A DNA stretch of 25,426 bases from a virus: positions 41,507-66,932 of IMG/VR virus record IMGVR_UViG_3300037847_005438, one strand, 5' to 3'. Position numbers and translations under genes: made by a program. Below are positions 1-8,766 of the stretch, in pieces (the first letter of the stretch is position 1; every line of letters begins with the position of its first letter). The notes under the pieces were generated by a model. The model worked only from the letters and a program-made list of their open reading frames with translations. It did no database searches and was not told where the DNA came from.

Positions 1-4
1 CCAT
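1..4 (-). CDS. Possible start of next late gene (cut by window edge)
   Basis: Only an ATG on the minus strand (bases 2-4) and one further base are visible. It is proposed as a start because the AT-only stretch upstream of it is nearly the same as the leader before the 392-residue scaffold-like gene at 2765, and because it lies just beyond the terminator that follows the capsid gene. In related phages, head-tail connector or ring proteins commonly follow the capsid gene. Nothing can be said about the product. Confidence 0.3.
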
Positions 5-33
5 AATATAATATATAATAAAATTAATAAAAT

Positions 34-63
34 AAAAGGCCGAGGCCGAAGCCCCGGTCTTTT
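34..63 (-). terminator. Intrinsic terminator after the capsid gene (UUCG loop)
   Basis: Read on the minus strand, AAAAGACCGGGGC and GCCTCGGCCTTTT pair around a TTCG tetraloop, with one A-C mismatch and one G-T wobble, and a T-rich tract follows. It begins about 10 bases after the capsid stop codon. The A-run at the other end means it could also act on transcripts from the left. It would separate high capsid expression from the next late gene. Confidence 0.85.
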
Positions 64-72
64 AAAAATAGT

Positions 73-1566
73 TTACTTCATTAACATAAAGTTGTTAGCA
101 CCTTGAGTAACTAAACATCTTTCAGTTAACATGTGAATTTGCATTACATCTAAAGCAGATGTAGCAGCACCAACAGAACCAGTAACCCAAGTTTTCATTC
201 TTCGGTCATCAGTTTGTGAAGCTCTATATCTAATGTGTAAGAAAGGACGTCTAACAGCAGCTCCAACAGTTTGATCATAAACTGAAGAAGATCCAGCTGG
301 TATAATAACACCTCTTAATGCTTCAGATCCAGCTGTAGCGTTAATACCACCTCTAGTAGCTAAATCATTTAAGTATCTAAAGTCAGACTTGTAGAAGTCG
401 TAAGAACCTCTTCTAAATCCAGAGAAACCTAAGTTAAGCGCCATATCTTCAGAGTTGTTAAATACTCCGTAAGAAGTACCACCAGCTCCGTAAGAATTCA
501 TTGAAGCTAACATGTCATCAATAGCTAAACTAGTAGCTCTATTAACAAACATCATGTTTTCTTCAATAGCACCTTGCTTATCAAACTCAGCTAAGATAGC
601 ATCAAATTCAGCTAAATCAGTAGCAGCATTAACACCAGTAACACCAGTAGTAACGTTACCTCTTTGCTCAATAGCATAGAATAAGCCTTCAGTACCAGCA
701 TCACCTTCTGGAGATAAACCTAATTCACCATCAACATTAGTTGAATTGGATCCTGGAACAGACTCAAGCATAGCCATTTCTAAATAATCAGTAAATCTAG
801 CTCTAGTATCTGCTTCAGCTTTTAAGTACCATAAATATCCAGAAGCACCACCTTCAGAACTAACTTCTATCCAACCAATTCTACCAGCATCAGAACCTGA
901 TACTTCGTAGTAATCTTTCATAATGATCGGCTTGTTAGTAAAAGTTTTAAAAGAAGGCTCGTTAGCACCTCTTGTAGATGAACCATCGTAGTTATCACCT
1001 TTTTTAAACTCAGAACCTATAACTAATAAGGTAGCAGCACCAGCTGTTTCAGAGTGACCAGTTAAATCATCTGCTTCATAATCTCTAAGACCTATAGTAT
1101 TGCCATCAACAGCTACAACTAAACATCTTGATACTTTACCTGGAGTTGAAACTAAAACAATATCGTGGTTTCTAACACCGTGTGCGTCACCTGGATTTGA
1201 AGCACCAAATCCATCTGCTACAACGTTTCCATCAATATCAGATGTTACTGTGAATTTACCTTTAGTACCTGATGAGCTAACGTTACCATCAACATCAAGT
1301 GTTCCTTTAAGTGAGATATGTAATCTTGATTGCTCAGACCATATAACTCTATCAGAAGACATTGCTTCTTCTGCACCTACTTGAGCAAGGAAACCAGAAA
1401 TAGTACGAGGTCCAAAGATCTCAGCTTCTTTTTCCATTAACTCAGGTAGATATTGTTGTGCCCAACCTTCAGTTGAAGTGGACGTAAAATCTACGTAGTT
1501 TGTAGATAGTGCTTGTTGCTGTGAACTTGGAACACTATTTAAACTACCTCCTGCAGTAATTGCCAT
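73..1566 (-). CDS. Major capsid protein (HK97-type, crAss-like)
   Basis: 497 residues, rich in Ala, Gly, Ser and Thr, with no signal peptide and no membrane segment. It probably forms the icosahedral shell. The call rests on size (crAss-like capsid proteins are close to 490-500 residues), on its place directly after the terminase, portal and scaffold-like genes, and on the strong terminator immediately downstream, which fits a highly expressed final gene. The N-terminus contains a helix-rich stretch (about residues 32-60, around WAQQYLPELMEKEAEIFGPR) that could be the N-arm. Codon use is more GC-rich than in the early genes, as expected for high expression. I do not recognise a diagnostic motif, so the fold assignment is inferred from context. 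Confidence 0.75.
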   Translation of the reverse strand: MAITAGGSLNSVPSSQQQALSTNYVDFTSTSTEGWAQQYLPELMEKEAEIFGPRTISGFLAQVGAEEAMSSDRVIWSEQSRLHISLKGTLDVDGNVSSSGTKGKFTVTSDIDGNVVADGFGASNPGDAHGVRNHDIVLVSTPGKVSRCLVVAVDGNTIGLRDYEADDLTGHSETAGAATLLVIGSEFKKGDNYDGSSTRGANEPSFKTFTNKPIIMKDYYEVSGSDAGRIGWIEVSSEGGASGYLWYLKAEADTRARFTDYLEMAMLESVPGSNSTNVDGELGLSPEGDAGTEGLFYAIEQRGNVTTGVTGVNAATDLAEFDAILAEFDKQGAIEENMMFVNRATSLAIDDMLASMNSYGAGGTSYGVFNNSEDMALNLGFSGFRRGSYDFYKSDFRYLNDLATRGGINATAGSEALRGVIIPAGSSSVYDQTVGAAVRRPFLHIRYRASQTDDRRMKTWVTGSVGAATSALDVMQIHMLTERCLVTQGANNFMLMK

Positions 1567-1586
1567 AATTTTGTAATTTTAAATTG

Positions 1587-2765
1587 TTATTTATTATTTT
1601 TAATTTTAAACTTAAAATCAGAAGAATTATCACCTAAAACTTTTACTTTTATTCCACCAGCTTCTATTTGTCCATGAGCTTGTCTTGGATTCATATCAAC
1701 ATTTTTAGATTTAGCAACACTATTTTTCATAGCGTCAGCTTTACCTTGTTCATAAAAGTGTTTTGCGATAGCATCAGCATTCATTGCTGTAAATAAAGAT
1801 TTATGATAACCCTTAGCGTCTTTTAAAGCTGAATTTTTATCTAAAAACTTTTTAGTAAAATTACTTATATCACTTTGAGTATTTTTAACCTCTTCAGCAT
1901 TGTTTACATTAAACCTATATTTTTTATCACCGACATTGTATTCAAAACCTTTGAATTTGTCGTTAAAAACTTGATTAGTTTTTTGTGTAAAAATATCAGA
2001 GTTCTTTTTTACTATCTTTTGGTTTGCTTCTGACTCTTTGTTATATCTATTAAAGAAATCCATAGCTTTTTGTTGTTCAGGCGTAAGCTTTGAACCAGCT
2101 TTAATTTCTTGATAGTATTTGGACTTTTGCCCGTCCAAGTGGCTTCTAGCGCTGGCAACTTGCTCTTTAAACGCTAATTTTTTTCTTTTTATTTCTCTAT
2201 CTGTATCTTCTTCTTCATCTATTTGAAAAGAATCTTCCATTAAGAAATTTATTTCATCGTTAGTTAAATGTGGTTTTGTTTGTTTGTAATACTCATATAA
2301 TACATCATCATCATTTAACTTGCTATAATCTTGATTAAGCTTTACATAGTCATTTATATCACCACCAGTTTCTTCCATAAAATCAACTAGCTTTTGAATA
2401 TTTTCTGGTAGTGGTTTACCGGTTGCTTCAGCTTCAGCTACAGCTTCTTCAATTTTTTCTTCTACTTCTGCAACTTGTTCTTCAGTAGCTTCTTCAGTAA
2501 TTTCTTCTAATACTGCTGTTTCTTCTTGTGCTTCTGCTTCCGGTTGTATTTCTTCTTGTTTTTCTGCGGGCTCGGTGTCTTTAGACTCTGCAGCCACTCC
2601 GCTGTCGTCAGCGTTATTTTCTTTAGTTTCATTTTCTTTTGGTGTTGGTGGTTTATCTAAATTTACTTTTGTAACGTTTTCTTTTTCTTGAGTGTTTTTA
2701 ATTTCAACTTTAGTTACATTTTCTTGTGTAGTTTCTTCAACTACGTTTTCTTTGTTTTCTTCCAT
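1587..2765 (-). CDS. Scaffold-like / capsid assembly protein
   Basis: 392 residues. The first ~120 are extremely acidic and low in complexity (Glu, Thr, Val, Ala; for example runs like EEAVAEAEATG). The rest is Lys/Glu/Asn-rich, helical and ends in a basic tail. It lies between the portal and capsid genes, the usual place for a scaffolding protein in tailed phages. Acidic, coiled-coil, low-complexity composition is typical of scaffolds, which fill the procapsid and then leave or are cleaved. No protease motif (Ser-His pair) is evident. The leader upstream of the ATG is purely A/T, without a Shine-Dalgarno sequence. The function is inferred from position and composition. Confidence 0.55.
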   Translation of the reverse strand: MEENKENVVEETTQENVTKVEIKNTQEKENVTKVNLDKPPTPKENETKENNADDSGVAAESKDTEPAEKQEEIQPEAEAQEETAVLEEITEEATEEQVAEVEEKIEEAVAEAEATGKPLPENIQKLVDFMEETGGDINDYVKLNQDYSKLNDDDVLYEYYKQTKPHLTNDEINFLMEDSFQIDEEEDTDREIKRKKLAFKEQVASARSHLDGQKSKYYQEIKAGSKLTPEQQKAMDFFNRYNKESEANQKIVKKNSDIFTQKTNQVFNDKFKGFEYNVGDKKYRFNVNNAEEVKNTQSDISNFTKKFLDKNSALKDAKGYHKSLFTAMNADAIAKHFYEQGKADAMKNSVAKSKNVDMNPRQAHGQIEAGGIKVKVLGDNSSDFKFKIKNNK

Positions 2766-2793
2766 AATATAATATAATAATAATTAATAAATT

Positions 2794-5211
2794 TTATCTA
2801 GGCTCAAAAGATTCTAGATTAAAGCTACCACCCATAATATCATTACCTGCAGATTCAAAGTTTTTAGGTGGTTTACCTGTTTTTCTTTGCTCTATCATTT
2901 CACTTTGTTGTGTAGCTTGTATTTTTGTTCTTTCGTCTTTACGATCTTCTTTTTCTTTTTCTCTTTGTTTTATACCTTGTATTTCAGCATTACGAAGTTG
3001 CATGTTATACTGAAACTCTAAAGCCATTAATTCTTTTTTAAGCGCAGCTTCTTGTTGCATTTTTTGAGCATCTATTTGTGCTTTTATTTGTTCAAGTTGT
3101 GCTTGGCTTTGTGTCATAGCTTGATTTTTCTGCATTTCAACTTGCGCTGCAGCTTGTGCAGATTGTGTATTAGACTGTGTTTGCGCTTGGATATTTTCCA
3201 TTTGCATTTTTCTGTCTTTGTCTTGTTTCTTTTTTCTACGTATTTTTAGAAGTTGATTAGCTAGTTTTATATTTTTTATTTCTCTAAGATCAATAGCATC
3301 TTCAAGCTCTATACTTTGTTGTTGTAAAGCCATTTGAATATTATTTTCTAATCTAGCTTTCTCTTCTTCGTCTGGTTGTAATTCTATAAATATACCAAAA
3401 TCATATAAGTGTAATTGTTTTATTTCATCTAACGTAGCAACATTATGCGCTCCTATAGCTTGTATAAAAGCATCAGCTGTAGGTGAATACTCTAATATAT
3501 CAGAAACTCTAAGTGATAAACACTCTGCTACTTCCGCTGTTAAATACAAACCTGATTGTAATATATGTCTTGTAGCTGTATTTGAATTAGCTGCCGCTAA
3601 TTTTTGAACACCTACTAAAGCATTTTTATCTGGAGTACTACCATCTCTAGCTTCGTTCAACCCGGTTACATCTCTTATCATTTGTAAATAATAATTGTAA
3701 TTAGCAATAAGCGCTTGCATTTTATTACCACCACTACCAGATGTTATTTCTTGTATTGGTACTTTACCAGGGTTCATATCACCTTCTTGCGTAAACGATC
3801 TACCAATTACACTACCTGTTTGGAAGAACATGTTTAAAGCTTCTTGTGGATTATAATTAGTACCATTACCTAAATCTATTTCAGCTAAACCATCTGCATC
3901 TAAATAAACACCATCAGGTATCATACGTGACAATACTTGTTGTAGTTTTAAATGTGTTAATTGTATCATATCAGCAAAACCTGTTATACGCTTAACTAAA
4001 CTTTCTATTCTACCATCATACATACGTGGAGCACATATAGCGTAGTTCATTTTTACCTTAGTATAATCACTTTTAGGACGAAGCATATTTTTAGCCATTT
4101 CCCATCTAAGTAGTTTATCTGTACCTAAAATTAAAGCTCCTTCATATAAACACTCTACAGATCTTAATAATCTAGAATAACCACCTTCTTTATTTTCAGG
4201 TGGATTAAAATTATCATCTTTAGGTATTACTTTTTCAGCACCAGTACCAGTTTCTTTTATTTTGTAAACTTCATTCATATAAGTTTTATAATTAAAATAT
4301 AAAACTTGTATTTTATTATTATCTTCTTTGTCTGAGTTGTATTTACTTCTATTACTGTTCCTATGATAAGATTTGTTTTTCATTATATCTTGTAAATCAC
4401 TTTCAGTAAGATGTGGAAATTGTTTTGCTAATTCATTTACTGGTATAGATTTAACTTCACCAACATAATATATATCATCAAAATAAGGAGAGTCTGTGTA
4501 AGAGTATACAAGATTAGCAGGATCAACATAATCTATAGTAACACCTTCTGAAGTGTTAAAGTTTGTTTTAACAGCACCTATACCCAATACAGTTAAATCA
4601 TAATAAAAACGTTTTTTAGTTAACTCATATTTATTTCCTTCCATTAAAACATTTAAAGCTTGCTCTTGAGCTAATTCAACAGCTTGCTTATATGTTAATT
4701 GCATATGTATTCCTAACTCTTCTTCTGATCCTGGTAATTCTTCAAGATCAGTTTCTTTAGTGTTTATACCAAACCTAGATTCAACCTCTCTATCAAACTC
4801 TTTCATTTTCATATCAGTAAGAACTTTTTCCATATATTCAGTTCTTTTTTCTACCCCGTTTGGTGATTGAGAAAAAGCTTTTATATCATAAGTTCTTTCA
4901 GCTATACCATTAACAACGATATCTACAAACTTAGGTATAATAGGTACAGGCGTCCAGTCTAAATTTAAATAGGACAAATCACCGTTTATAGATAATTCAT
5001 CCTTATATTTTTGTATTGACTGTTCACCTCTAGCATATAGTCTTAAATTATGAAAGTTATTCATATTGTTTCTATACCTGTTATTATTATAGTCGTCGTT
5101 AAACCACTCAGTCTCTATAGCCCTAGCTACTTTTAAACCATAGTCATAGCTAAGCTTTTCAGCATCACTCACCGTTTGGCTAGGAAAATAACTTTTACTA
5201 GAATATGCCAT
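2794..5211 (-). CDS. Portal protein (crAss-like)
   Basis: 805 residues, in the size range of crAss-like portals. The portal is the dodecameric ring at the capsid vertex through which the terminase packages DNA. The N-terminal third includes LDWTPVPIIPKFVDIVVNGI (about residues 84-103), a stretch I associate with crAss-like portals. The central region has the mixed alpha/beta character of portal stem and wing domains. Residues ~640-760 are a long Gln/Lys/Glu/Ala-rich coiled coil (many MQ, AQ and QQ pairs), probably the barrel or a scaffold contact. The gene starts 2 bases after the terminase stop codon, so the two are likely co-translated. Confidence 0.85.
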   Translation of the reverse strand: MAYSSKSYFPSQTVSDAEKLSYDYGLKVARAIETEWFNDDYNNNRYRNNMNNFHNLRLYARGEQSIQKYKDELSINGDLSYLNLDWTPVPIIPKFVDIVVNGIAERTYDIKAFSQSPNGVEKRTEYMEKVLTDMKMKEFDREVESRFGINTKETDLEELPGSEEELGIHMQLTYKQAVELAQEQALNVLMEGNKYELTKKRFYYDLTVLGIGAVKTNFNTSEGVTIDYVDPANLVYSYTDSPYFDDIYYVGEVKSIPVNELAKQFPHLTESDLQDIMKNKSYHRNSNRSKYNSDKEDNNKIQVLYFNYKTYMNEVYKIKETGTGAEKVIPKDDNFNPPENKEGGYSRLLRSVECLYEGALILGTDKLLRWEMAKNMLRPKSDYTKVKMNYAICAPRMYDGRIESLVKRITGFADMIQLTHLKLQQVLSRMIPDGVYLDADGLAEIDLGNGTNYNPQEALNMFFQTGSVIGRSFTQEGDMNPGKVPIQEITSGSGGNKMQALIANYNYYLQMIRDVTGLNEARDGSTPDKNALVGVQKLAAANSNTATRHILQSGLYLTAEVAECLSLRVSDILEYSPTADAFIQAIGAHNVATLDEIKQLHLYDFGIFIELQPDEEEKARLENNIQMALQQQSIELEDAIDLREIKNIKLANQLLKIRRKKKQDKDRKMQMENIQAQTQSNTQSAQAAAQVEMQKNQAMTQSQAQLEQIKAQIDAQKMQQEAALKKELMALEFQYNMQLRNAEIQGIKQREKEKEDRKDERTKIQATQQSEMIEQRKTGKPPKNFESAGNDIMGGSFNLESFEPR

Positions 5212-5213
5212 AT

Positions 5214-7427
5214 TTATTTTATTATTTTTGATGTATTGCCAGTATTTTTATACTTAGAAATACTTATGTTTAATTTAGGTTTTTCTATTTTAGCATTTGG
5301 CCTGTATAAATGTTTATTATTTGCCATTATAGCTAAACCACTACTTATAGAAGCATCATGCTTTGTTCTTTTGTTTATATCAAATTTAGCCCAGTCATTT
5401 AATAATTCATTAAAATATAAATTACCAAAGCTACCATCTTGATTCATACCTACGTGATCTTGTATATACATTTCAATAGCTGCTGCATGTGCTTGCTTTA
5501 TATCTTCACTTGTGTTTGGTATACCACCTATTTCTTTTTCTGCAACAGATAGTTTATTCCAAACTTTATCAGGTCTATTCATACTAAAACCTCTATAACC
5601 TCTACGTCTTAAATAGTACAAAAGTCGAGGTTTATTATTCTCTGCTAGTATTGGCATTCCGTAAAAAACTAAAGCCATTAAAACATCTTCAAAGAATATC
5701 TCCGCCGTAGGTGGTCTTGATAGGTATTCTAAAAAGAAGCTATTAGCAGGAGCGTCCTCCATGCTGAACTTAGTTAGTCCGTGAAGTGCTCCTTTAGAAC
5801 CTTCACCATCTACGGTCCCTGATATATCATAAGAGTCACAACCAAATGCGCCCATATGTTCATTACCAGGGTATCTCACACCATTTTTTAATATAACTCT
5901 GTTTTGTAATTGTTGAGATGGTACCCAACTAACTTTAAATCTACCTTTTGGATCTGGGTAAAATATTACTTGTGTATCTTTAATACCATTCACCCATTGA
6001 AAATTACCTGTTGTAATTCCTAAAGTTCTAGACATTTCTTCGTTATAATCTATCTGCTCGTATATTTTAACTAAGTTAAATATACTATTTTTTGTTTCAT
6101 CTCTAAACGCGTGCTCTTCAGTTCTTGGAAACTGGCGGTAAAATTCATTTAAAGCATCTTGATCATTTTTTAAACCATCAGCTTCATTTTGCCAGTGATC
6201 TATTACACCAACGTCTATTAATTCACCGTCTGGGGCGAGCACATCGACGTCAGGTGTATTAAATACTGGAACTCCGAACTCATCAATAAATCCTTCGTAG
6301 TTCCATTCCATTGGGATAAACAAAGAATAGAGGCCAGACTTAGTTTGACCATTTCTATTTCTTTTAGTGACATCTGATGCGTTGTATAGTTTTTTAAAAT
6401 TTTCTCCACCTTTATCTAATGCGTTTGAAGTTGAGCCCATCATACATTTACCTATAATTCTACTACCTAATCGTAAACATGTTTTAGTTACTCTCCAGTT
6501 ATTTAATATATTATCAGGTCTTTCCCATTTACCGCTTTCATCATGTACTAATAAGTTTAGCTTTTCACCATCATAACTATTGTCACCAGTATTTTTCCAG
6601 TCAATAGTAGTATCTAATCCTTCTAGTTCTTCTATTTTTTCGTTAGCTGTTATTTTTTTACGAGTAAATTTACTAGCTGGTACTCTATATGCTAATTCTG
6701 TTTTAGGTCGATCCATACCATCTTGAATCGGTTTAAAGAAAAACGGGTAGTTAATACTAATAGGTACTACTTTATCGGTAAACATTTTCTTAGCGTCTGC
6801 ACCTGTTTTAGATAGTATCCCATATCTACTATCACTTGCAAGAGTGGCTAAATTAACTGTTTCAGCAGATGACATAAACGAAAACCCTGATCTTCTGTTC
6901 TTTAGGTAGCACATACCGTAACATCTTTTATCAGCTTTACAAGCTTGCCAAAATATATAGAACAATCTATTTGCCTCTCTAAAATCTGGAGCACCTACAT
7001 CTATCTTACTCCATTGTAAGTACATATAGTGTGTACCTGTTATATATGTTGGTTTACCATTATTATTAAACCAAAAACCTTCTTCTCTACGTTTAAACTC
7101 TTCGTCTATATAATCAAACCATTGTTCTTTTGATTCTTCTGGATAATTTCTCCAATCAAATATATTTTTAAGACGTGATAATTCTTTTGGTTGTTCTATT
7201 CTTGACCACTTATTCCCTTGCAGTTTATGTACTTGCACGGGCACAGATGGTAAAGCAATTTTAAGATTTTGTATTTCATATATTTCACCTATTTTACCTG
7301 TTTTAGATATAACAATTATATCGTGTTCTTTGTTATAACCATACTCCCATTTTTTACCACGATTTAATCTTGTTATCGTAGTCTTTTTAATAGGCTCTAT
7401 AACCTTAACTAAACTTTGCTCGTACAT
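5214..7427 (-). CDS. terL: Terminase large subunit (TerL)
   Basis: 737 residues, the ATPase and nuclease that packages DNA. An N-terminal targeting region contains GTHYMYLQW (131-139). The ATPase shows a Walker A-like KNRRSGFS (176-183), a Walker B LLVHDE (292-297) and a coupling motif MGSTSN (330-335). The nuclease has acidic residues at D531 and D534 (CDSYD) and D691 (KHDASISSG), with a probable middle acidic residue near E580. The Walker A-like loop lacks the canonical GK[ST] and matches the divergent KxRRxGxS form I associate with crAss-like terminases. The start ATG overlaps the upstream stop as TAATG, indicating translational coupling with the 92-residue gene before it. Confidence 0.93.
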   Translation of the reverse strand: MYEQSLVKVIEPIKKTTITRLNRGKKWEYGYNKEHDIIVISKTGKIGEIYEIQNLKIALPSVPVQVHKLQGNKWSRIEQPKELSRLKNIFDWRNYPEESKEQWFDYIDEEFKRREEGFWFNNNGKPTYITGTHYMYLQWSKIDVGAPDFREANRLFYIFWQACKADKRCYGMCYLKNRRSGFSFMSSAETVNLATLASDSRYGILSKTGADAKKMFTDKVVPISINYPFFFKPIQDGMDRPKTELAYRVPASKFTRKKITANEKIEELEGLDTTIDWKNTGDNSYDGEKLNLLVHDESGKWERPDNILNNWRVTKTCLRLGSRIIGKCMMGSTSNALDKGGENFKKLYNASDVTKRNRNGQTKSGLYSLFIPMEWNYEGFIDEFGVPVFNTPDVDVLAPDGELIDVGVIDHWQNEADGLKNDQDALNEFYRQFPRTEEHAFRDETKNSIFNLVKIYEQIDYNEEMSRTLGITTGNFQWVNGIKDTQVIFYPDPKGRFKVSWVPSQQLQNRVILKNGVRYPGNEHMGAFGCDSYDISGTVDGEGSKGALHGLTKFSMEDAPANSFFLEYLSRPPTAEIFFEDVLMALVFYGMPILAENNKPRLLYYLRRRGYRGFSMNRPDKVWNKLSVAEKEIGGIPNTSEDIKQAHAAAIEMYIQDHVGMNQDGSFGNLYFNELLNDWAKFDINKRTKHDASISSGLAIMANNKHLYRPNAKIEKPKLNISISKYKNTGNTSKIIK

Positions 7428-7705
7428 TACTTAGATCTGCCTTCCGCGAATCCTTTAAAGACTTTTTCCTTTCTCTCTTCAGGTGTTTTTCCCTCAAGCA
7501 AGTTTTTTTCTTCTTGGATTCTGTTAAGTATTTCAAACGCGTCAAATATAGCTAGTTTTTTAGTAGCTGCAGCATTTTTTAATCTATCAGCACTAACGTC
7601 ATCTTCGGTGTTAGTAATAATCTTTTCTTTAGCAACGTTAATAAGTTCTTCAACTGCTTTTTGCCCAGCTTGGATTATAAGTTTCTTCGTTTCCTTGATA
7701 TTCAT
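7427..7705 (-). CDS. Possible small terminase subunit
   Basis: 92 residues from the ATG at 7705, strongly helical (Lys, Glu, Ala, Leu), with a segment near the centre (DRLKNAAATKKLAIFDAFEIL) that could be a DNA-binding or oligomerisation helix pair. It directly precedes terL and is coupled to it by TAATG, the usual place of a small terminase, which recognises packaging sites. I prefer the start at 7705 because an A/T-rich leader precedes it. An upstream ATG at 7756 would add 17 residues and overlap the preceding gene by more than 100 bases. Even with the shorter start the overlap is 56 bases. The function is positional only. Confidence 0.45.
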   Translation of the reverse strand: MNIKETKKLIIQAGQKAVEELINVAKEKIITNTEDDVSADRLKNAAATKKLAIFDAFEILNRIQEEKNLLEGKTPEERKEKVFKGFAEGRSK

Positions 7706-8240
7706 ATTTAATTGTAATAAATTTAGATAAAACTCTATATAGTTTTTCGCCGTCAACTATAAATTCGTACTCACTATTTGGTGTAAAGCCTATTAGATCA
7801 TTAACGTTTACTGTACCATCTGAGTATTTAACAACGCCTTGTAAAGGCTTTTCTTTTTCAATGTTAAATTTATCTACAGCTTTTAAAGGTTTTACAAAAC
7901 AATAACCTTTTGGTGCTAACCATTTATTTTTTCTTTTATATAAATATATTTGATCGTTAGCTATAAAATATGTAGATTCGTTAAAATAACTTCTACTATT
8001 TTTTTCTACACCGTACTGATTATGCCATCTACGAAAAACGTTATGGTGCACTATAACTGTATCACCTGGCTTAATATCTGTATTACCAATAATAGGTGTT
8101 GATATAACAATCGCTTCTCTATTTATATATTGATGGTTAAAAATTTCAGTATTAAGTATCAACTCTGAATCACCAACTTTTTTAGTATTGTTATATCTTT
8201 CTCCTTTTGGTTTTACAACAAAGTTGTAAACACTTTTCAT
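7650..8240 (-). CDS. Tandem GroES-like (Cpn10-fold) protein, putative
   Basis: 196 residues, no signal peptide. I read it as two GroES-like beta-barrels in a row. The first has VVKPKGE (8-14), a mobile-loop-like ELILNTEI (26-33), REAIVIS (41-47) and KPGDTVIVHHNVFR (57-70). The second has YCFVKPL (113-119), GVVKYS (135-140), VNVNDLIGF (144-152) and DGEKLYRVLSKFITI (163-177). The order strand, flexible loop, strand, GD-V-x-F, DGE-x-L, final strand parallels GroES (VKVGDIVIF, then DNEEVLIM, then ESDILAI). The role, if correct, would be a specialised co-chaperonin, perhaps like T4 gp31 for capsid folding. This gene lies just before the packaging genes. It could instead be an unrelated barrel or virion protein. 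Confidence 0.5.
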   Translation of the reverse strand: MKSVYNFVVKPKGERYNNTKKVGDSELILNTEIFNHQYINREAIVISTPIIGNTDIKPGDTVIVHHNVFRRWHNQYGVEKNSRSYFNESTYFIANDQIYLYKRKNKWLAPKGYCFVKPLKAVDKFNIEKEKPLQGVVKYSDGTVNVNDLIGFTPNSEYEFIVDGEKLYRVLSKFITIKYEYQGNEETYNPSWAKSS

Positions 8241-8461
8241 TAGTACTCTAGATTATATTCTACAGATACAGCCATGTTTTTGTTAAAGTCTTTCCACGGT
8301 AATACATCTTTATTTTTTTTAATATAAATAGAATACTTGTCTTCTTCTTCTAATATATCACAAATAGTATGTCCACCGTAAACTTCTTGACCAACAGCAT
8401 AATGCATAGCATCGTTTTTATAGTCTTTACCTACACTAATCTTTCTTATTAACTTCGCCAT
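8240..8461 (-). CDS. Small conserved-looking protein, unknown
   Basis: 73 residues, with a predicted small beta-rich fold: VGQEVYGGHTICDILEEED reads like a short SH3-like barrel (V-G-Q-x-V then I-x-x-I). No catalytic motif, membrane segment or metal site is seen. Its ATG overlaps the upstream gene by 26 bases, and its stop overlaps the next start (about 1 base), so it belongs to a tightly coupled late operon between a coiled-coil protein and the GroES-like protein. The function is unknown. Confidence 0.65.
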   Translation of the reverse strand: MAKLIRKISVGKDYKNDAMHYAVGQEVYGGHTICDILEEEDKYSIYIKKNKDVLPWKDFNKNMAVSVEYNLEY

Positions 8462-8738
8462 TTTCTTTTGGATAATTTATTGTACCATCTTGTATGTTAA
8501 TATCTGAAGTACCATATTCTGATTCAAACTTTATTTGCATTTCACCAATTTTTTCTTGCAATAAAGATATTTGATGTAAAAGATTATGTTTTCTAGTTTC
8601 CATACTACCTATTTCCAATTGAGACTTGTTAATGTCGTTAATTGTAGTTTGTACTTCTTTTAATTGCTCTTCTGTAATTTTTTTAGGTTTACTAAGATCA
8701 ATTATTTCTTCTTTCTTTTTTGTTTTTGCTTTTGCCAT
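8436..8738 (-). CDS. Small coiled-coil late protein
   Basis: 100 residues. A Lys-rich N-terminus (KAKTKKKEEI) is followed by a coiled coil at about residues 21-73, with regular Leu/Ile/Met spacing (LLHQISLLQEKIGEMQ), and a short polar tail ending in INIQDGTINYPKENGE. No enzymatic motif is present. It lies in the late operon between the 241-residue virion-like protein and the 73-residue protein, so a structural or assembly role is plausible but unproven. An A/T leader without a Shine-Dalgarno sequence precedes the start. Confidence 0.65.
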   Translation of the reverse strand: MAKAKTKKKEEIIDLSKPKKITEEQLKEVQTTINDINKSQLEIGSMETRKHNLLHQISLLQEKIGEMQIKFESEYGTSDINIQDGTINYPKENGEVNKKD

Positions 8739-8766
8739 TTTATTTAATTTAAGTTAATTTAATTTG

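Noticed and set aside
3052-3249. Plus-strand frame opposite the portal coiled coil
   Set aside because: Cys/Leu/Phe-rich antisense product of Gln/Lys codons; no leader and no similarity to a membrane protein family.
7706-7756. Longer start for the possible small terminase
   Set aside because: The upstream ATG would deepen an already long overlap with the GroES-like gene; the 7705 start has the usual A/T leader.
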